NCBI RefSeq assembly: GCF_005405005.1
Contig: NZ_BJDH01000001.1
Location: forward strand, 62,001-126,000
Direction: 5' to 3'
From: Lactiplantibacillus daoliensis
GTDB lineage: Bacteria > Bacillota > Bacilli > Lactobacillales > Lactobacillaceae
Length of the DNA stretch: 64,000 bases
How positions within the stretch are numbered: the stretch's first letter is position 1; each line of letters opens with the position of its first letter. A model generated the notes under the pieces. The model did no database searches and had not been told where the DNA came from. It worked only from the letters and a program-made list of their open reading frames with translations. Positions 29,273 to 39,487 of the stretch are shown here, piece by piece. The position numbers were made by a program, and so were the translations under genes.

Positions 29273-29641
29273 TTACAGAACTTCTGGCGCTAATGAAACA
29301 ATACGCATGAAGTCTTTATCACGTAATTCACGAGCGACAGGTCCGAAGATACGAGTACCTTGTGGAGTCTTGTCGTCACGAATAATAACTGCAGCATTTT
29401 CATCAAACTTGATGTATGAACCGTCATTACGATGAACGCCAGACTTAGTCCGAACGATTACCGCCTTAACAACATCATGAGCTTTGACAACACCACCGGG
29501 TGTTGCTTGTTTGACCGTAGCGACAATAATATCACCGATGTTAGCAGTCTTACGACCTGAGCCACCTAAAACCTTGATAGTCAGGATTTCACGGGCACCG
29601 GAGTTATCAGCAACTTTTAAACGACTTTCTTGTTGGATCAC
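29273..29641 (-). CDS. rplN: 50S ribosomal protein L14
   Basis: 122 residues, [20 protein letters not shown] opening (GTG start after GGGAGGA) and the C-terminal [25 protein letters not shown] region (seen in full). L14 contacts 16S rRNA at an intersubunit bridge. Confidence 0.99.
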   Translation of the reverse strand: MIQQESRLKVADNSGAREILTIKVLGGSGRKTANIGDIIVATVKQATPGGVVKAHDVVKAVIVRTKSGVHRNDGSYIKFDENAAVIIRDDKTPQGTRIFGPVARELRDKDFMRIVSLAPEVL

Positions 29642-29683
29642 AGTAAGTGTCCTCCCTTCATTTAATATTCTTCAGCTAATAAA

Positions 29684-29953
29684 CTAGATAATAACAGCTT
29701 TTTGAACGACGTCAAGTAAGCGGAAACGCTTTGTAGCTGATAGAGGACGAGTTTCCATGATCCGGACGATATCGCCAACATGAGCTTCATTATTTTCATC
29801 ATGAGCTTTGTATTTCTTTGAATAACGAACACGTTTGCCGTATACAGGATGGTTCTTGTATGTTTCACGGACAACAACGATGGTTTTATCCATCTTATCT
29901 GAAACAACGCGTCCTTGGATAACCTTGCGGCTATTACGAGTATCTTCACTCAT
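29684..29953 (-). CDS. rpsQ: 30S ribosomal protein S17
   Basis: 89 residues, OB fold with [18 protein letters not shown] and the signature [20 protein letters not shown] (about 62-81). It binds 16S rRNA in the 30S body. It lies between rpmC and rplN. Confidence 0.99.
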   Translation of the reverse strand: MSEDTRNSRKVIQGRVVSDKMDKTIVVVRETYKNHPVYGKRVRYSKKYKAHDENNEAHVGDIVRIMETRPLSATKRFRLLDVVQKAVII

Positions 29954-29977
29954 TCGTTGATTGCCTCCTTTTATAGG

Positions 29978-30172
29978 CTACTTGTTTAATTCTTGTTCAC
30001 GCAACGCAGTTTTGATACGTGCGATATTTTTACGAACTTGCTTTAAACGAGCGGTATTTTCAAGCTGACCAGTGGCCAATTGAAAACGCAAGTTGAAGAG
30101 TTCGTCTTTATAAGACTTTTCTTTTTCGAGCATTTCAGTAGTGGACAATGCTTTAATTTCCTTAGCCTTCAT
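29978..30172 (-). CDS. rpmC: 50S ribosomal protein L29
   Basis: 64 residues from ATG 30172 (MKAKEIKAL), with the signature [22 protein letters not shown] at 30184 also has a ribosome site and would add four residues; both lie within the end of rplP, so the genes overlap and are likely coupled. L29 sits by the tunnel exit. Confidence 0.95.
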
Positions 30173-30596
30173 CTGATTCGCCACCTACTTCCTCGCGCTT
30201 AATAATCTTGGTTTTCACGGGTAACTTGGTGCCTGCTAAGCGTAAAGCTTCGCGAGCAACTTCTTCAGATACGCCACCGACTTCAAACATAACCTTGTTA
30301 CGTTTTACTGGGGCAACCCAACCTGCAGGAGTACCTTTCCCATTACCCATCCGCACGCCGACACCTTTTTCAGTGTAGGACTTGTGAGGGAAAATCTTAA
30401 TCCATACTTTACCGCCACGCTTCATGTAACGGTTCATAGCAACACGAGCAGCTTCAATCTGTCGATTACTAATCCAGTGTGATTCTAGTGTTTGTAAACC
30501 ATATTCACCAAAAGCAACTGACTTACCGCCTTTTGCTTCACCGCGCATCTTACCACGGTGAACACGACGGAATTTAACCCGTTTAGGTACTAGCAT
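30162..30596 (-). CDS. rplP: 50S ribosomal protein L16
   Basis: 144 residues: [19 protein letters not shown] opening, [17 protein letters not shown], and [17 protein letters not shown]16 positions A-site tRNA and matures the peptidyl transferase centre. It starts two bases after rpsC ends. Confidence 0.99.
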
Positions 30597-30598
30597 GT

Positions 30599-31255
30599 TT
30601 ATTTTCCTCCTTTATCTGCAGATTTCTTTTCTGGCAAAATTTCGCCACGGTAGATCCAGGTCTTAACACCAAGTTTACCATAGGTTGTCATTGCTTCTAC
30701 CCATGAGTAGTCAATGTCCGCACGAAGCGTATGCAATGGAACCGTACCATCTGAGTAAGTTTCGACACGTGACATGTCGGCACCATTCAAACGACCAGCA
30801 ACTTGAGTCTTGATCCCTTTGGCGCCTGAACGCATAGTACGTTGCATAGCACCACGCATTGCACGACGGAAAGCAACACGGCCTTCCAATTGACGAGCAA
30901 TACTTTCACCAACTAATTTAGCATCTAAATCAGGTTTCTTGATTTCGATGATGTTGATGTGTACACGTTTACCAGTTAATTCGTTTAATTCTTTACGAAG
31001 TGCTTCTACTTCAGAACCACCCTTACCAATAACCATCCCTGGTTTAGCGGTATGGATTGAAATGTTCACGCGATTTGCAGCGCGTTCGATTTCAACGGTG
31101 GAGACGGAAGCGTCGGCAAGTCGTTTTTCAATATACTTACGGATACGTAAATCTTCGTTTAAGTAAGTTGCAAAATCTTTTTCAGCATACCATTTTGCTT
31201 CCCAGTCGCGAATGATTCCGACACGTAATCCGGTTGGATTTACTTTTTGACCCAC
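30599..31255 (-). CDS. rpsC: 30S ribosomal protein S3
   Basis: 218 residues. A KH domain (about 40-110) with [19 protein letters not shown] is followed by the C-terminal signature domain with [20 protein letters not shown]3 lines the mRNA entry channel. Confidence 0.99.
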   Translation of the reverse strand: MGQKVNPTGLRVGIIRDWEAKWYAEKDFATYLNEDLRIRKYIEKRLADASVSTVEIERAANRVNISIHTAKPGMVIGKGGSEVEALRKELNELTGKRVHINIIEIKKPDLDAKLVGESIARQLEGRVAFRRAMRGAMQRTMRSGAKGIKTQVAGRLNGADMSRVETYSDGTVPLHTLRADIDYSWVEAMTTYGKLGVKTWIYRGEILPEKKSADKGGK

Positions 31256-31267
31256 GCGTTATCCCTC

Positions 31268-31615
31268 CTATTTTTCAGTAACTGTGATCGTAATGTGGCT
31301 TGTCCGCTTGTTGATTGGTGAAGCAGAACCTTTGGCACGAGGACGGAACCGTTTTAAGGTTGGTCCTTCATTGACGAAGGCTTCACTTACGACCAAATCT
31401 TCACGATCTAAGTCAAAGTTATTTTCAGCGTTAGCGACAGCAGACAATAGTACTTTTTCAACTACTGGTGAACCACCGCGTGGCGTAAACTTCAAGATTG
31501 CTAATGCTTCAGCAACGCTTTTACCTCTGATAAGATCGACAACTAGGCGGACCTTACGAGCGGCGATACGAACAGTTTTTGCAGTTGCATGTGCAGATGT
31601 TACTTGTTCAGCCAT
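31268..31615 (-). CDS. rplV: 50S ribosomal protein L22
   Basis: 115 residues; the beta-hairpin loop [20 protein letters not shown] that extends into the exit tunnel is intact, with no visible macrolide-resistance insertion. It lies between rpsS and rpsC. Confidence 0.99.
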   Translation of the reverse strand: MAEQVTSAHATAKTVRIAARKVRLVVDLIRGKSVAEALAILKFTPRGGSPVVEKVLLSAVANAENNFDLDREDLVVSEAFVNEGPTLKRFRPRAKGSASPINKRTSHITITVTEK

Positions 31616-31635
31616 TCTTTATATCCTCCTAACTA

Positions 31636-31911
31636 TTACTTCGTTGTCTTATCGTCTGTACCATGACCATGGAAAGTCCGTGTAGGTACGAATTCACCTA
31701 ACTTATGACCAACCATATCGTCTTGGATATAAACAGGGACATGCTTGCGACCATCATAAACTGCGATTGTTAACCCAATAAAACTTGGGAAAATTGTTGA
31801 ACGACGTGACCACGTCTTGATGACAGATTTCTTGTCAGAATCAGATTGTGCATCCACTTTTTTCAATAAATGCGAATCTGCGAAAGGTCCCTTCTTTAAA
31901 CTTCGACCCAT
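31636..31911 (-). CDS. rpsS: 30S ribosomal protein S19
   Basis: 91 residues: [19 protein letters not shown] and the [15 protein letters not shown] signature near 70. S19 binds 16S rRNA in the head with S13. It follows rplB by 39 bp. Confidence 0.99.
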   Translation of the reverse strand: MGRSLKKGPFADSHLLKKVDAQSDSDKKSVIKTWSRRSTIFPSFIGLTIAVYDGRKHVPVYIQDDMVGHKLGEFVPTRTFHGHGTDDKTTK

Positions 31912-31950
31912 CGTGTGACCTCCTCTCGAGAACTACAGTAATTTCAAATT

Positions 31951-32790
31951 TTAGTGTTTGCCTGGACGACGACCACGAACAATAAGCTTGTTTGAACGAG
32001 CCTTCTTGTTCCGAGTCTTCTTACCAAGAGTCTTCTTACCCCATGGTGACATAGGAGATGGATGACCGATTGGTGCTTTACCTTCACCACCACCATGAGG
32101 GTGATCGTTAGGGTTCATAACAGAACCACGAACCGTTGGACGTTTGCCTTGCCAACGCGTACGACCGGCTTTACCTGAGTTGATCAATTCATGTTGTTCA
32201 TTACCAACAGTACCAACAGTGGCACGAGCAGTTAATAGAACTAAACGAACTTCACCAGAAGCCAAACGAATAATTGCATATTTGCCTTCCTTACCAAGTA
32301 ATTGCGCAGAAGCGCCAGCAGAACGAGCTAATTGCCCACCCTTACCAGGCTTTAATTCAATGTTATGCACAATCGTACCAACTGGAATGTTGTTTAATGG
32401 TAATGCGTTCCCAACCTTGATATCGGCATCGACACCAGATTGAACTTGCATCCCAACTTCCAAACCTTTTGGTGCTAAGATATATGATTTTACACCGTCA
32501 GCATATACCAATAAGGCAATGTTAGCAGTCCGGTTAGGATCATATTCGATTGCTTTAACCGTTGCTGGAACTTCATCTTTAATACGTTTGAAGTCAACTA
32601 AACGGTATTGTTGTTTATGACCGCCACCACGATGACGAACAGTGATGTGACCATAACTGTTACGACCAGCTGTATGGCTTTGTGAGTCTAATAATGACTT
32701 TTCTGGTTTTGTCTTAGTAATTTCAGCAAAATCAGAACCGGTCATATTACGACGGCCGTTAGTGGTTGGTTTATACTTTCTAATACCCAC
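31951..32790 (-). CDS. rplB: 50S ribosomal protein L2
   Basis: 279 residues; the conserved [20 protein letters not shown] loop (about 220-240) near the peptidyl transferase centre is present with its histidines. GTG 32790 starts the gene after GGAGG. L2 is needed for subunit association. Confidence 0.99.
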   Translation of the reverse strand: MGIRKYKPTTNGRRNMTGSDFAEITKTKPEKSLLDSQSHTAGRNSYGHITVRHRGGGHKQQYRLVDFKRIKDEVPATVKAIEYDPNRTANIALLVYADGVKSYILAPKGLEVGMQVQSGVDADIKVGNALPLNNIPVGTIVHNIELKPGKGGQLARSAGASAQLLGKEGKYAIIRLASGEVRLVLLTARATVGTVGNEQHELINSGKAGRTRWQGKRPTVRGSVMNPNDHPHGGGEGKAPIGHPSPMSPWGKKTLGKKTRNKKARSNKLIVRGRRPGKH

Positions 32791-32813
32791 TAGAGTAACC
32801 TCCTAAATTAGAT

Positions 32814-33107
32814 TTATTGTTGAGCGTCGTTGAACAATTTAATTTCTTTTGAATCAGGAGTTAAGGTAACAATAGCCTTACGACGCTTCTTAGTATAACC
32901 GGCGAAACGACCTTGACGCTTAAACTTCCCTTTAACGTTCATGACGTTAACTTTTACAACTTTGACATCGAAGATTTCTTCGATAGCCTTTTTAACTTGC
33001 GTTTTAGTAGCCTGTACGTTGACATCGAAAGTATAGCGCTTGTCATCCAAGCCAGCCATAGATGCTTCAGTAACGACAGGGCGTAAAATTACATCGCGTG
33101 CTTCCAT
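32814..33107 (-). CDS. rplW: 50S ribosomal protein L23
   Basis: 97 residues, [16 protein letters not shown] opening and the loop [20 protein letters not shown]23 at the tunnel exit docks trigger factor and SRP. Its ATG shares one base with the rplD stop (TAATG), so translation is coupled. Confidence 0.99.
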   Translation of the reverse strand: MEARDVILRPVVTEASMAGLDDKRYTFDVNVQATKTQVKKAIEEIFDVKVVKVNVMNVKGKFKRQGRFAGYTKKRRKAIVTLTPDSKEIKLFNDAQQ

Positions 33108-33730
33108 TATGCGAGCGCCTCCCCTAATTGATCGAGGGCTTTTTGGGTAACGACTAATTTGTCACTATTAGCGACATCTAAGACGTTAACACCTTTGGCT
33201 TTTAGGATCTTAACATTTGGTAAGTTACGACCTGCCAAAGCAGCCTTTTCATTGTCCTCTTCAACCAAAACAAGTGTCTTGGTGTCGACATTGAGGTTGT
33301 TTAATACGTTAGCAAAATCCTTAGTCTTTGGTGCGTCGAAAGCTAAACCTTCAACTGCAACTAAGCTGTTGTCTAAGACCTTTTGAGAAAGGACAGACTT
33401 CAAAGCTAAGCGCATTACCTTCTTTGGTAATTTGTAACTGTATGAACGTGGTGTAGGTCCGAAAACAATCCCACCTTTACGCCATTGTGGCGAACGGATA
33501 GAACCTTGACGAGCCCGACCAGTACCCTTTTGACGCCATGGTTTACGACCACCACCGCGACGAGCACTACGGTTCTTAACAGCATGAGTCCCTTGACGCA
33601 AAGATGCACGTTGCATCAAGATGGCATCAAAAACAACGTTTTCGTTAGGTTCAACACCAAACACTGCGTCGTTTAAAGTAACGTCACCATTTTGCGTACC
33701 GTCTTGTTTATATAATGCTACGCTAGTCAT
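33107..33730 (-). CDS. rplD: 50S ribosomal protein L4
   Basis: 207 residues. The long tunnel loop (about 43-100) contains [20 protein letters not shown]. In several bacteria L4 also represses the S10 operon through its leader. It overlaps rplW by one base. Confidence 0.99.
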   Translation of the reverse strand: MTSVALYKQDGTQNGDVTLNDAVFGVEPNENVVFDAILMQRASLRQGTHAVKNRSARRGGGRKPWRQKGTGRARQGSIRSPQWRKGGIVFGPTPRSYSYKLPKKVMRLALKSVLSQKVLDNSLVAVEGLAFDAPKTKDFANVLNNLNVDTKTLVLVEEDNEKAALAGRNLPNVKILKAKGVNVLDVANSDKLVVTQKALDQLGEALA

Positions 33731-33748
33731 GTATTATGTCCTCCTTTC

Positions 33749-34378
33749 TTATTTACTCTTTACAGATGTTTTAATTGTAACGAATGATTTGTTTGCGCCA
33801 GGGACATTACCCTTAATTAATAAAACGTTGTTTTCAACGTCGGCACGAACCACCGTTAAGTTTTGCATCGTCCGTTGGTGATTACCCATCCGGCCTGGTA
33901 ATTTCTTACCTTTGAAGACACGGTTGATAATGGCACCTAATGAACCAGGACGACGATGGTAACGAGAACCATGAGACATAGGTCCACGACTTTGACCATC
34001 TTTGTGGATATTACCTTGGTAACCATGACCTTTAGTGATACCCGTAACATCGACAGCGTCACCGGCTGCGAAAATATCAGCCTTGACTTCGTCACCTACT
34101 GTGTAATCTCCAAGCTCAACATTACGAATTTCACGAATGAAGCGCTTAGGAGTCGTTTTTGCTTTTGCTGCATGACCTTGAGCAGGTTTGTTCGTTAAGA
34201 CTTCGCGTTTGTCGTCGATACCTAATTGAATTGCTTCGTAACCGTCGTTTTCGATGGTTTTAACTTGCAACACAACGTTAGGTTCAGTTGCAATAACTGT
34301 AACTGGAATTAATTCGCCGGCTTCGGTGAAGACTTGCGTCATTCCTACCTTTTTCCCTAAGATTCCTTTAGTGGTCAT
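33749..34378 (-). CDS. rplC: 50S ribosomal protein L3
   Basis: 209 residues, [17 protein letters not shown] opening and the family signature region [17 protein letters not shown] with [15 protein letters not shown]3 is an early assembly protein near the peptidyl transferase centre. It lies 37 bp after rpsJ. Confidence 0.99.
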   Translation of the reverse strand: MTTKGILGKKVGMTQVFTEAGELIPVTVIATEPNVVLQVKTIENDGYEAIQLGIDDKREVLTNKPAQGHAAKAKTTPKRFIREIRNVELGDYTVGDEVKADIFAAGDAVDVTGITKGHGYQGNIHKDGQSRGPMSHGSRYHRRPGSLGAIINRVFKGKKLPGRMGNHQRTMQNLTVVRADVENNVLLIKGNVPGANKSFVTIKTSVKSK

Positions 34379-34415
34379 GAGTACACCTCCAATTAATTGA
34401 TTTTATTTTGAAAAA

Positions 34416-34724
34416 CTAAAGCTTGATTTCAATATCTACACCGCTAGGCAAGTCTAACTTCATTAATGAGTCGACTGTCTTAGGCGTTGGGTTAACGATA
34501 TCGATTAAACGCTTGTGAGTCCGCATTTCGAATTGTTCGCGTGACTTCTTGAACTTATGTGGTGAACGGAGAACCGTATAGATAGTCCGATCAGTGGGCA
34601 ATGGAATTGGACCTGAAATAGTAGCACCAGTTCTCTTTGCCGTTTCAACAATCTTGTCAGCTGACTGATCAAGAATACGGTGTTCGTACGCTTTTAAACG
34701 AATACGAATTTTTTGCTTTGCCAT
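34416..34724 (-). CDS. rpsJ: 30S ribosomal protein S10
   Basis: 102 residues. First gene of the S10-spc-alpha superoperon. The NusE-type opening [20 protein letters not shown] and [20 protein letters not shown] are present. S10 also joins the transcription antitermination complex. The start follows GGAGG, about 165 nt after the transcription start implied by the promoter. Confidence 0.99.
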   Translation of the reverse strand: MAKQKIRIRLKAYEHRILDQSADKIVETAKRTGATISGPIPLPTDRTIYTVLRSPHKFKKSREQFEMRTHKRLIDIVNPTPKTVDSLMKLDLPSGVDIEIKL

Positions 34725-34890
34725 TGTTGTGACCTCCTTCGTCTATTTTGAAAATAAGACTAGCTCCGTGAAAATTACCGCCGCGCTCCATGACAATGAC
34801 GCCGGGCGTGTCGCAACCTTTCACATCAAAGCTAACTACGACTACTTGATGCTGGGGGGTACAGTACTCCCCTTCTAAATACCAAGCACA
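34725..34890 (-). promoter_or_regulatory. Structured leader of the S10 operon
   Basis: About 165 nt between the promoter and rpsJ. On minus it contains the hairpin GGGGAGTACTGTACCCCCC, a stem CATCAA/TTGATG around a 16-nt loop, and a GC-rich ACGCC/GGCGT hairpin. It may be a ribosomal-protein autoregulatory leader; I cannot match it to the described S10 leaders from sequence alone. Confidence 0.5.
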
Positions 34891-34894
34891 ATCT

Positions 34895-34923
34895 ATAATA
34901 ACTGAAAAGCTTTGTAATAGCAA
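34895..34923 (-). promoter_or_regulatory. Promoter of the S10 superoperon
   Basis: On minus: TTGCTA (34923-34918), 17-bp spacer, TATTAT (34900-34895). Confidence 0.75.
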
Positions 34924-34935
34924 GCGCTCGCGCAC

Positions 34936-35267
34936 TTTTTTCGAACCATCGTTGTAAACCGTGTTACCTTTTTTGAACCAGCATCAATAAATGTAACATA
35001 AATTCGTTGAGAATAGTAGTCTTTTTAAACTTTTATTCGCGAACCAAACTTTTCATCGTTACTTTTATCGTTGTTGGTTATTTCTGTTTTAACCTACTGT
35101 GATCACCATTGACCAATTGGCTTAAAACGAATTAGTAATTAACGCACGACGTTATTTAACATAATACGCGCGGTTATTGTTCATTTCAAGTCGTTGCACA
35201 TATTTTTTTAGATCGATGGGCTAATTCCACTAAATTTTTAGCATGACGCACACTTTCCGTTCCCTGC
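34936..35267. other. Gene-free stretch upstream of the S10 promoter
   Basis: AT-rich sequence with no credible coding frame, terminator or promoter that I can support. It separates the S10 promoter from the structured elements further along. Confidence 0.5.
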
Positions 35268-35395
35268 GGCGGGGAAACGCTGGAACGCTGCCGACCATTT
35301 TCGAGCCACAGTGCGGTCTCGAAAACTGGGCCTTTGCTAACTCGGTCTTAACCCGACCGACTAAGCAAAATTTGGCGGCTGAGCATTTCCCCGCC
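35268..35395 (-). repeat. Large cruciform-like structured element, copy 2
   Basis: Outer arms 35268-35281 and 35382-35395 pair over 14 bp; the single non-Watson-Crick pair is a T-G wobble only on the minus strand. Read on minus, it has the copy 1 layout: an internal loop CAG opposite CGTTCC, the arm TTTTGCTTAGTCGGT/ACCGAGTTAGCAAA, and a TTTTCGAG/CTCGAAAA stem closing the loop ACCGCACTGTGG (35306-35317 on plus). Stem sequences differ from copy 1 while pairing is preserved. It lies between the fusA terminator and the S10 promoter. Confidence 0.85.
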
Positions 35396-35799
35396 TCTAG
35401 TCACTCAATCAGTGTCTTGTTGGCTGCTGGCAAAGTTCAAGACCTAAACACGACAGCGACCTCGTTAACCACTTTGCGCTTAGGTCATCTGCTTAGCCAT
35501 CCTGGCAGTTTGGAATCAGCTATTATTATAGAAGCTTTCTATTTTGATCAAGACACGTGCTTGCAGCTTAAATCTTAAGTTGCTTGGAATATACCCACTT
35601 TTCTCTTCACGTGACTCAAACAGTGCTAACACCATTTTTTCATTTGTACTATCAGAAATTACGCACTCATCCCTGTCTTTAAATCACTCTTCAATATTTT
35701 CTGCCCAGCAATCCTTTCTCAGACGCTACCGCTTCGATTTCGATAGATATTCTGATTTCAAACGTATCTATCGCAAACAACAACACTCAACTAGCTGAA
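35396..35799. other. Gene-free stretch between structured elements
   Basis: No gene with a ribosome site or recognisable product. A 7-bp inverted pair GACCTAA/TTAGGTC (about 35440-35497) is the only structure noted. Open frames here look accidental. Confidence 0.45.
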
Positions 35800-35975
35800 G
35801 GTTGCTGCCGATCGCATCAGTCGTGATGGTGGCGTTAGGTCGGCATGAATTTTGCCGACGTTACACCACGGACCGACCGGGACACTTGCGGGCTATGCAA
35901 GTGTTCTGGGCGAGGGGCAAGACTTGGACTTTAGGCATGGCCCCGTTCCACGGCCCCATGCCATCGACAGCAACC
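35800..35975. repeat. Second multi-hairpin element near fusA
   Basis: Outer arms GGTTGCTGCCGAT (35800-35812) and ATCGACAGCAACC (35963-35975) pair with one mismatch. They enclose three hairpins: a long arm GTCGGCA/TGCCGAC near 35832-35858, GACACTTGC/GCAAGTGTT near 35879-35904, and GGCATGG/CCATGCC near 35933-35962. The size and three-arm plan resemble the other cruciform-like elements, but I do not find the shared ACCG..TGG loop, so family membership is uncertain. Confidence 0.65.
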
Positions 35976-36012
35976 AGAAGCGGTAACGATCACACTCACC
36001 GCCAATTTACCG

Positions 36013-36051
36013 TAAAAAAAAGCCGCTAAGCAAAATTGCTTAACGACTTTT
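36013..36051 (-). terminator. Terminator after fusA
   Basis: On minus, AAGTCGTTAAGCAA pairs with TTGCTTAGCGGCTT and is followed by TTTTTTT, 12 bp after the fusA stop. Confidence 0.9.
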
Positions 36052-36062
36052 TAGAATCAAGA

Positions 36063-38162
36063 TTAATCTTCGGCTGGAGTGCCGCCATTTTTCTTGATGA
36101 TTTCTGCTTGAACAGACTTAGGTACCTTTTCGTAATGATCAAATGTCATTGTGAAAGTCCCACGGCCTTGGGTAGCTGAACGTAATGTGGTTGCATAACC
36201 AAACATTTCAGCTAAAGGAACAAACGCATGAACTTCTTGAGCATTCCCACGTTCTTCCATCCCTTCAATCGTACCACGACGAGCGGTAACGTGACCCATA
36301 ACATCACCTAAGTAATCTTCTGGGGCAACGATATCAACCTTCATGATAGGTTCAAGGATAACAGGACCAGCTGACTTAGCTGCATTCCGTAAGGCTAATG
36401 AAGCGGCAATCTTGAAGGCTGCTTCACTAGAATCGACATCATGGTAAGAACCATCATACAATTTAGCCTTAACGTCAACTAAAGGATAACCAGCTAACAC
36501 ACCGTTAGCCATTGATTCCTTCAAGCCTTGTTCAACTGAAGGAATGTATTCGCGAGGAACAACCCCACCGACGATGGCATCTTCGAATTCGAAGCCTTTA
36601 CCTTCTTCGTTAGGTGTAAATTCAACCCAAACATCCCCATATTGACCTTTACCACCAGATTGGTGAACGAACTTACCTTGGACCTTAGTGTCCTTAGTAA
36701 AGGTTTCACGATAAGAAACTTGAGGTGCACCAACAGTGGCTTCAACGTTGAATTCACGACGCATCCGGTCAACGATGATGTCCAAATGTAATTCACCCAT
36801 CCCAGCAATCAAAGTTTCACCAGTTTCTTGGTTAGTTTCAGCCTTGAAAGTAGGATCTTCTTCAGAAAGCTTTTGTAAGGCAACGTTCATCTTATCTTGG
36901 TCAGCCTTAGTCTTAGGTTCAACGGCAACCTGGATAACGGGATCAGGGAATTCCATTGATTCCAAATGATATGGATGTTCAATCGAAGTCAATGAGTCAC
37001 CAGTAGTGGTGTTCTTCAAACCAATGGCAGCGGCGATATCACCAGAGAAGACTTCTGGGATTTCTTTCCGTTGGTTAGAATGCATTTGAAGTAAACGACC
37101 AACACGTTCACGTTTGTCCTTGGTAGCGTTTAAGACGTATGAACCAGATTCCAAGGTACCTTGGTAAACCCGGATAAATGTCAAACGACCAACGAATGGG
37201 TCGGTGGCAACCTTAAATGCTAACGCAGCGAAAGGCTTGTCGTCACCGGCAATCAATTCAACTTCTTCATCGTTTTCAGGATCGGTTGCTTTGTAAGGCT
37301 TAACATCAAGTGGTGATGGTAAGTAGTCAACAACCGCATCCATCAACATTTGAACACCCTTGTTCTTGAAAGCTGAGCCAGCTAAAACTGGGAAGAATTC
37401 AAGTGCCAAAGTACCCTTACGGATAGCAGCTTTGATCTCTTCTTTAGAGATTTCTTCACCACCAAGGTATTTTTCCATGATGCCATCATCGATATCAGCT
37501 AAAGCTTCAATCAAGTCATCACGAGCAGCTTGGGCGTCTGCTTTATATTCTTCAGGAACGTCAACAGTATCCCATTCCGTACCGAGTTGATCTTCATCAT
37601 AAAGGTCAGCTTTCATTTCGATCAAGTCAATGACCCCTTCGAAATTGTCTTCGGCACCAATTGGTAATTGGATTGCGTGGGCATTGGCTTGTAAACGATC
37701 ATGGATCGTACTTACAGAATATTTGAAGTCCGCACCGATTTTGTCCATCTTGTTAACGAAAACAACACGAGGGACGTTATACGTTGAGGCTTGACGCCAA
37801 ACTGTTTCAGTTTGAGGTTCAACACCAGCTTGGGCATCCAAAACGGTAATCGCACCATCTAAGACCCGAAGTGACCGTTCAACTTCAACAGTGAAGTCAA
37901 CGTGTCCTGGGGTATCGATGATGTTAATCCGATGGTTCTTCCACTGAGCGGTAGTCGCAGCAGAGGTGATCGTAATCCCACGTTCTTGTTCCTGGGCCAT
38001 CCAGTCCATTTGTGAAGCACCATCATGGGTTTCACCAATTTTGTGGATTTTACCAGTATAGTACAAGATACGTTCGGTAGTAGTGGTCTTACCGGCATCG
38101 ATATGGGCCATGATACCAATGTTACGAGTCTTATCGAGTGAAAATTCTCTTGTATTAGCCAT
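36063..38162 (-). CDS. fusA: Translation elongation factor G
   Basis: GTPase driving translocation and, with RRF, ribosome recycling. It is 699 residues from ATG 38162 ([20 protein letters not shown]); an in-frame TTG at 38186 is discounted because it overlaps the GAGGAG site. G1 is [16 protein letters not shown]3 DTPGHVDF, G4 NKMDK. Domains II-V follow, with the domain [11 protein letters not shown] stretch near 510. It is the third gene of the str operon; no tuf follows. Confidence 0.98.
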   Translation of the reverse strand: MANTREFSLDKTRNIGIMAHIDAGKTTTTERILYYTGKIHKIGETHDGASQMDWMAQEQERGITITSAATTAQWKNHRINIIDTPGHVDFTVEVERSLRVLDGAITVLDAQAGVEPQTETVWRQASTYNVPRVVFVNKMDKIGADFKYSVSTIHDRLQANAHAIQLPIGAEDNFEGVIDLIEMKADLYDEDQLGTEWDTVDVPEEYKADAQAARDDLIEALADIDDGIMEKYLGGEEISKEEIKAAIRKGTLALEFFPVLAGSAFKNKGVQMLMDAVVDYLPSPLDVKPYKATDPENDEEVELIAGDDKPFAALAFKVATDPFVGRLTFIRVYQGTLESGSYVLNATKDKRERVGRLLQMHSNQRKEIPEVFSGDIAAAIGLKNTTTGDSLTSIEHPYHLESMEFPDPVIQVAVEPKTKADQDKMNVALQKLSEEDPTFKAETNQETGETLIAGMGELHLDIIVDRMRREFNVEATVGAPQVSYRETFTKDTKVQGKFVHQSGGKGQYGDVWVEFTPNEEGKGFEFEDAIVGGVVPREYIPSVEQGLKESMANGVLAGYPLVDVKAKLYDGSYHDVDSSEAAFKIAASLALRNAAKSAGPVILEPIMKVDIVAPEDYLGDVMGHVTARRGTIEGMEERGNAQEVHAFVPLAEMFGYATTLRSATQGRGTFTMTFDHYEKVPKSVQAEIIKKNGGTPAED

Positions 38163-38208
38163 TAGAAAATGTGTTACTCCTCTCAATTAAATGGAATTAA
38201 CAGTAAAA

Positions 38209-38228
38209 CCTACTATTAATATAGTAGG
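38209..38228. promoter_or_regulatory. Perfect hairpin in the fusA leader
   Basis: CCTACTAT and ATAGTAGG form an 8-bp perfect stem with a TAAT loop in the 174-bp rpsG-fusA gap. A partial repeat of the arm, CTACTATATG, occurs nearby at about 38260. It may be an mRNA-processing or regulatory hairpin. Confidence 0.4.
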
Positions 38229-38336
38229 GAAAAGTATAAAACTTTTTTCAAAAAATGACTACTATATGCTCACATATAATAGCCACCTTGTTGTTACGTT
38301 TAGTTAAAGTTAAGCTTCAACCAAATCATAGAAATC

Positions 38337-38807
38337 TTACCAACGATAATGTGCAAAGGCACGGTTGGCTTCAGCCATTTTATGCGTATCTTCACGCTTC
38401 TTAACTGAGGCACCAGTATTGTTGGCAGCATCCATGATTTCACGTGCTAACCGGTCTGACATGGTGTGTTCACCACGTGAACGTGCATATTGAACGATCC
38501 AACGAAGTGCTAAGGTCGTCTTACGGTCTGGACGAACTTCGATAGGAACTTGATAGTTAGAACCACCGACACGGCGAGCCTTAACTTCAAGTACTGGCAT
38601 AACGTTCTTCATAGCTTCTTCGAAGACATCTAAAGGTTCGTTTCCAGTTTGTTCCTTAATTTGATCAAACGCATCATACAAGATAGTTGATGCAGTCCCA
38701 CGTTTACCATCTAACATTAAGTGGTTAATTAAACGCGTTACTAACTTAGAATCGTACATTGGATCTGGCAAAACTTCGCGCTTTGCTGGTTGTCCTTTTC
38801 TTGGCAT
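38337..38807 (-). CDS. rpsG: 30S ribosomal protein S7
   Basis: 156 residues with the opening [20 protein letters not shown], the [25 protein letters not shown] helix region and terminal AFAHYRW. S7 nucleates the 30S head. It follows rpsL by 14 bp. Confidence 0.99.
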   Translation of the reverse strand: MPRKGQPAKREVLPDPMYDSKLVTRLINHLMLDGKRGTASTILYDAFDQIKEQTGNEPLDVFEEAMKNVMPVLEVKARRVGGSNYQVPIEVRPDRKTTLALRWIVQYARSRGEHTMSDRLAREIMDAANNTGASVKKREDTHKMAEANRAFAHYRW

Positions 38808-38821
38808 TTAACTTACCTCCT

Positions 38822-39235
38822 TTATTCCTTTGGCTTCTTGGTACCGTACTTAGAACGACTTTGACGACGATCTTCAACGCCGGCCGTATCTAAAGTACCA
38901 CGGATAACGTGATAACGTACACCAGGTAAATCCTTTACACGTCCACCACGAATCAAAACAACACTATGTTCTTGGAGGTTGTGACCAATACCAGGAATAT
39001 AAGCGGTAACTTCAATCAAGTTAGATAAACGGACACGTGCATACTTCCGCAAAGCTGAGTTAGGCTTCTTAGGAGTCATTGTGCCGACACGAGTTGCAAC
39101 CCCACGTTTTTGTGGTGCAGGGTTATTAGTAGCAACCTTCTTGTAACTGTTATACCCGAAGTTTAAAGCTGGGGCATTTGATTTTGATACTTTAGATTTA
39201 CGACCTTTACGAATTAATTGGTTAATTGTTGGCAT
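38822..39235 (-). CDS. rpsL: 30S ribosomal protein S12
   Basis: 137 residues, first gene of the str operon. The decoding-site stretch [17 protein letters not shown] retains the lysine where streptomycin resistance mutations arise, and the second site [15 protein letters not shown] is normal, so the sequence predicts no streptomycin resistance. Confidence 0.99.
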   Translation of the reverse strand: MPTINQLIRKGRKSKVSKSNAPALNFGYNSYKKVATNNPAPQKRGVATRVGTMTPKKPNSALRKYARVRLSNLIEVTAYIPGIGHNLQEHSVVLIRGGRVKDLPGVRYHVIRGTLDTAGVEDRRQSRSKYGTKKPKE

Positions 39236-39406
39236 GTTCTAAAGTGTCCTCCTTCCAAAAATGTCTGATTTTTAAGTCCACACATCCAGGTGGTTCTTTT
39301 TTTAACAAAAAAATAACCCCCGAACGATGGCGTTTATGCGCTTAGCCGACCAGTCAGCATGTCTGTATTCCTATACAGGAATCTGTCTGCAAAAAGCACC
39401 TTTACT

Positions 39407-39435
39407 AGAGTATCATGATGAAAGTAACGTGTCAA
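39407..39435 (-). promoter_or_regulatory. Promoter of the str operon
   Basis: On minus: TTGACA (39435-39430), 17-bp spacer, TACTCT (39412-39407). The leader of about 165 nt holds a hairpin ATTCC/GGAAT (about 39367-39383) and a G5 tract followed by a T-run at 39299-39323. Confidence 0.75.
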
Positions 39436-39487
39436 CAGTGACGACACAAATAAATTGCGTAGTTAACCCATAGAAAGGTGGTTAACG

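Noticed and set aside
34669-34935. 88-codon open frame across the rpsJ leader and start
   Set aside because: It overlaps the S10 promoter -10 and the rpsJ start, has no ribosome site, and resembles no protein I know; the region reads better as a structured leader.
35243-35578. Open frames of 111 and 84 codons in the gene-free region before fusA
   Set aside because: They run through the fold-back element, lack ribosome sites, and have low-complexity accidental translations.
36063-38186. TTG start giving eight extra residues on EF-G
   Set aside because: Those codons coincide with the GAGGAG ribosome site; the ATG at 38162 gives the conserved N-terminus.
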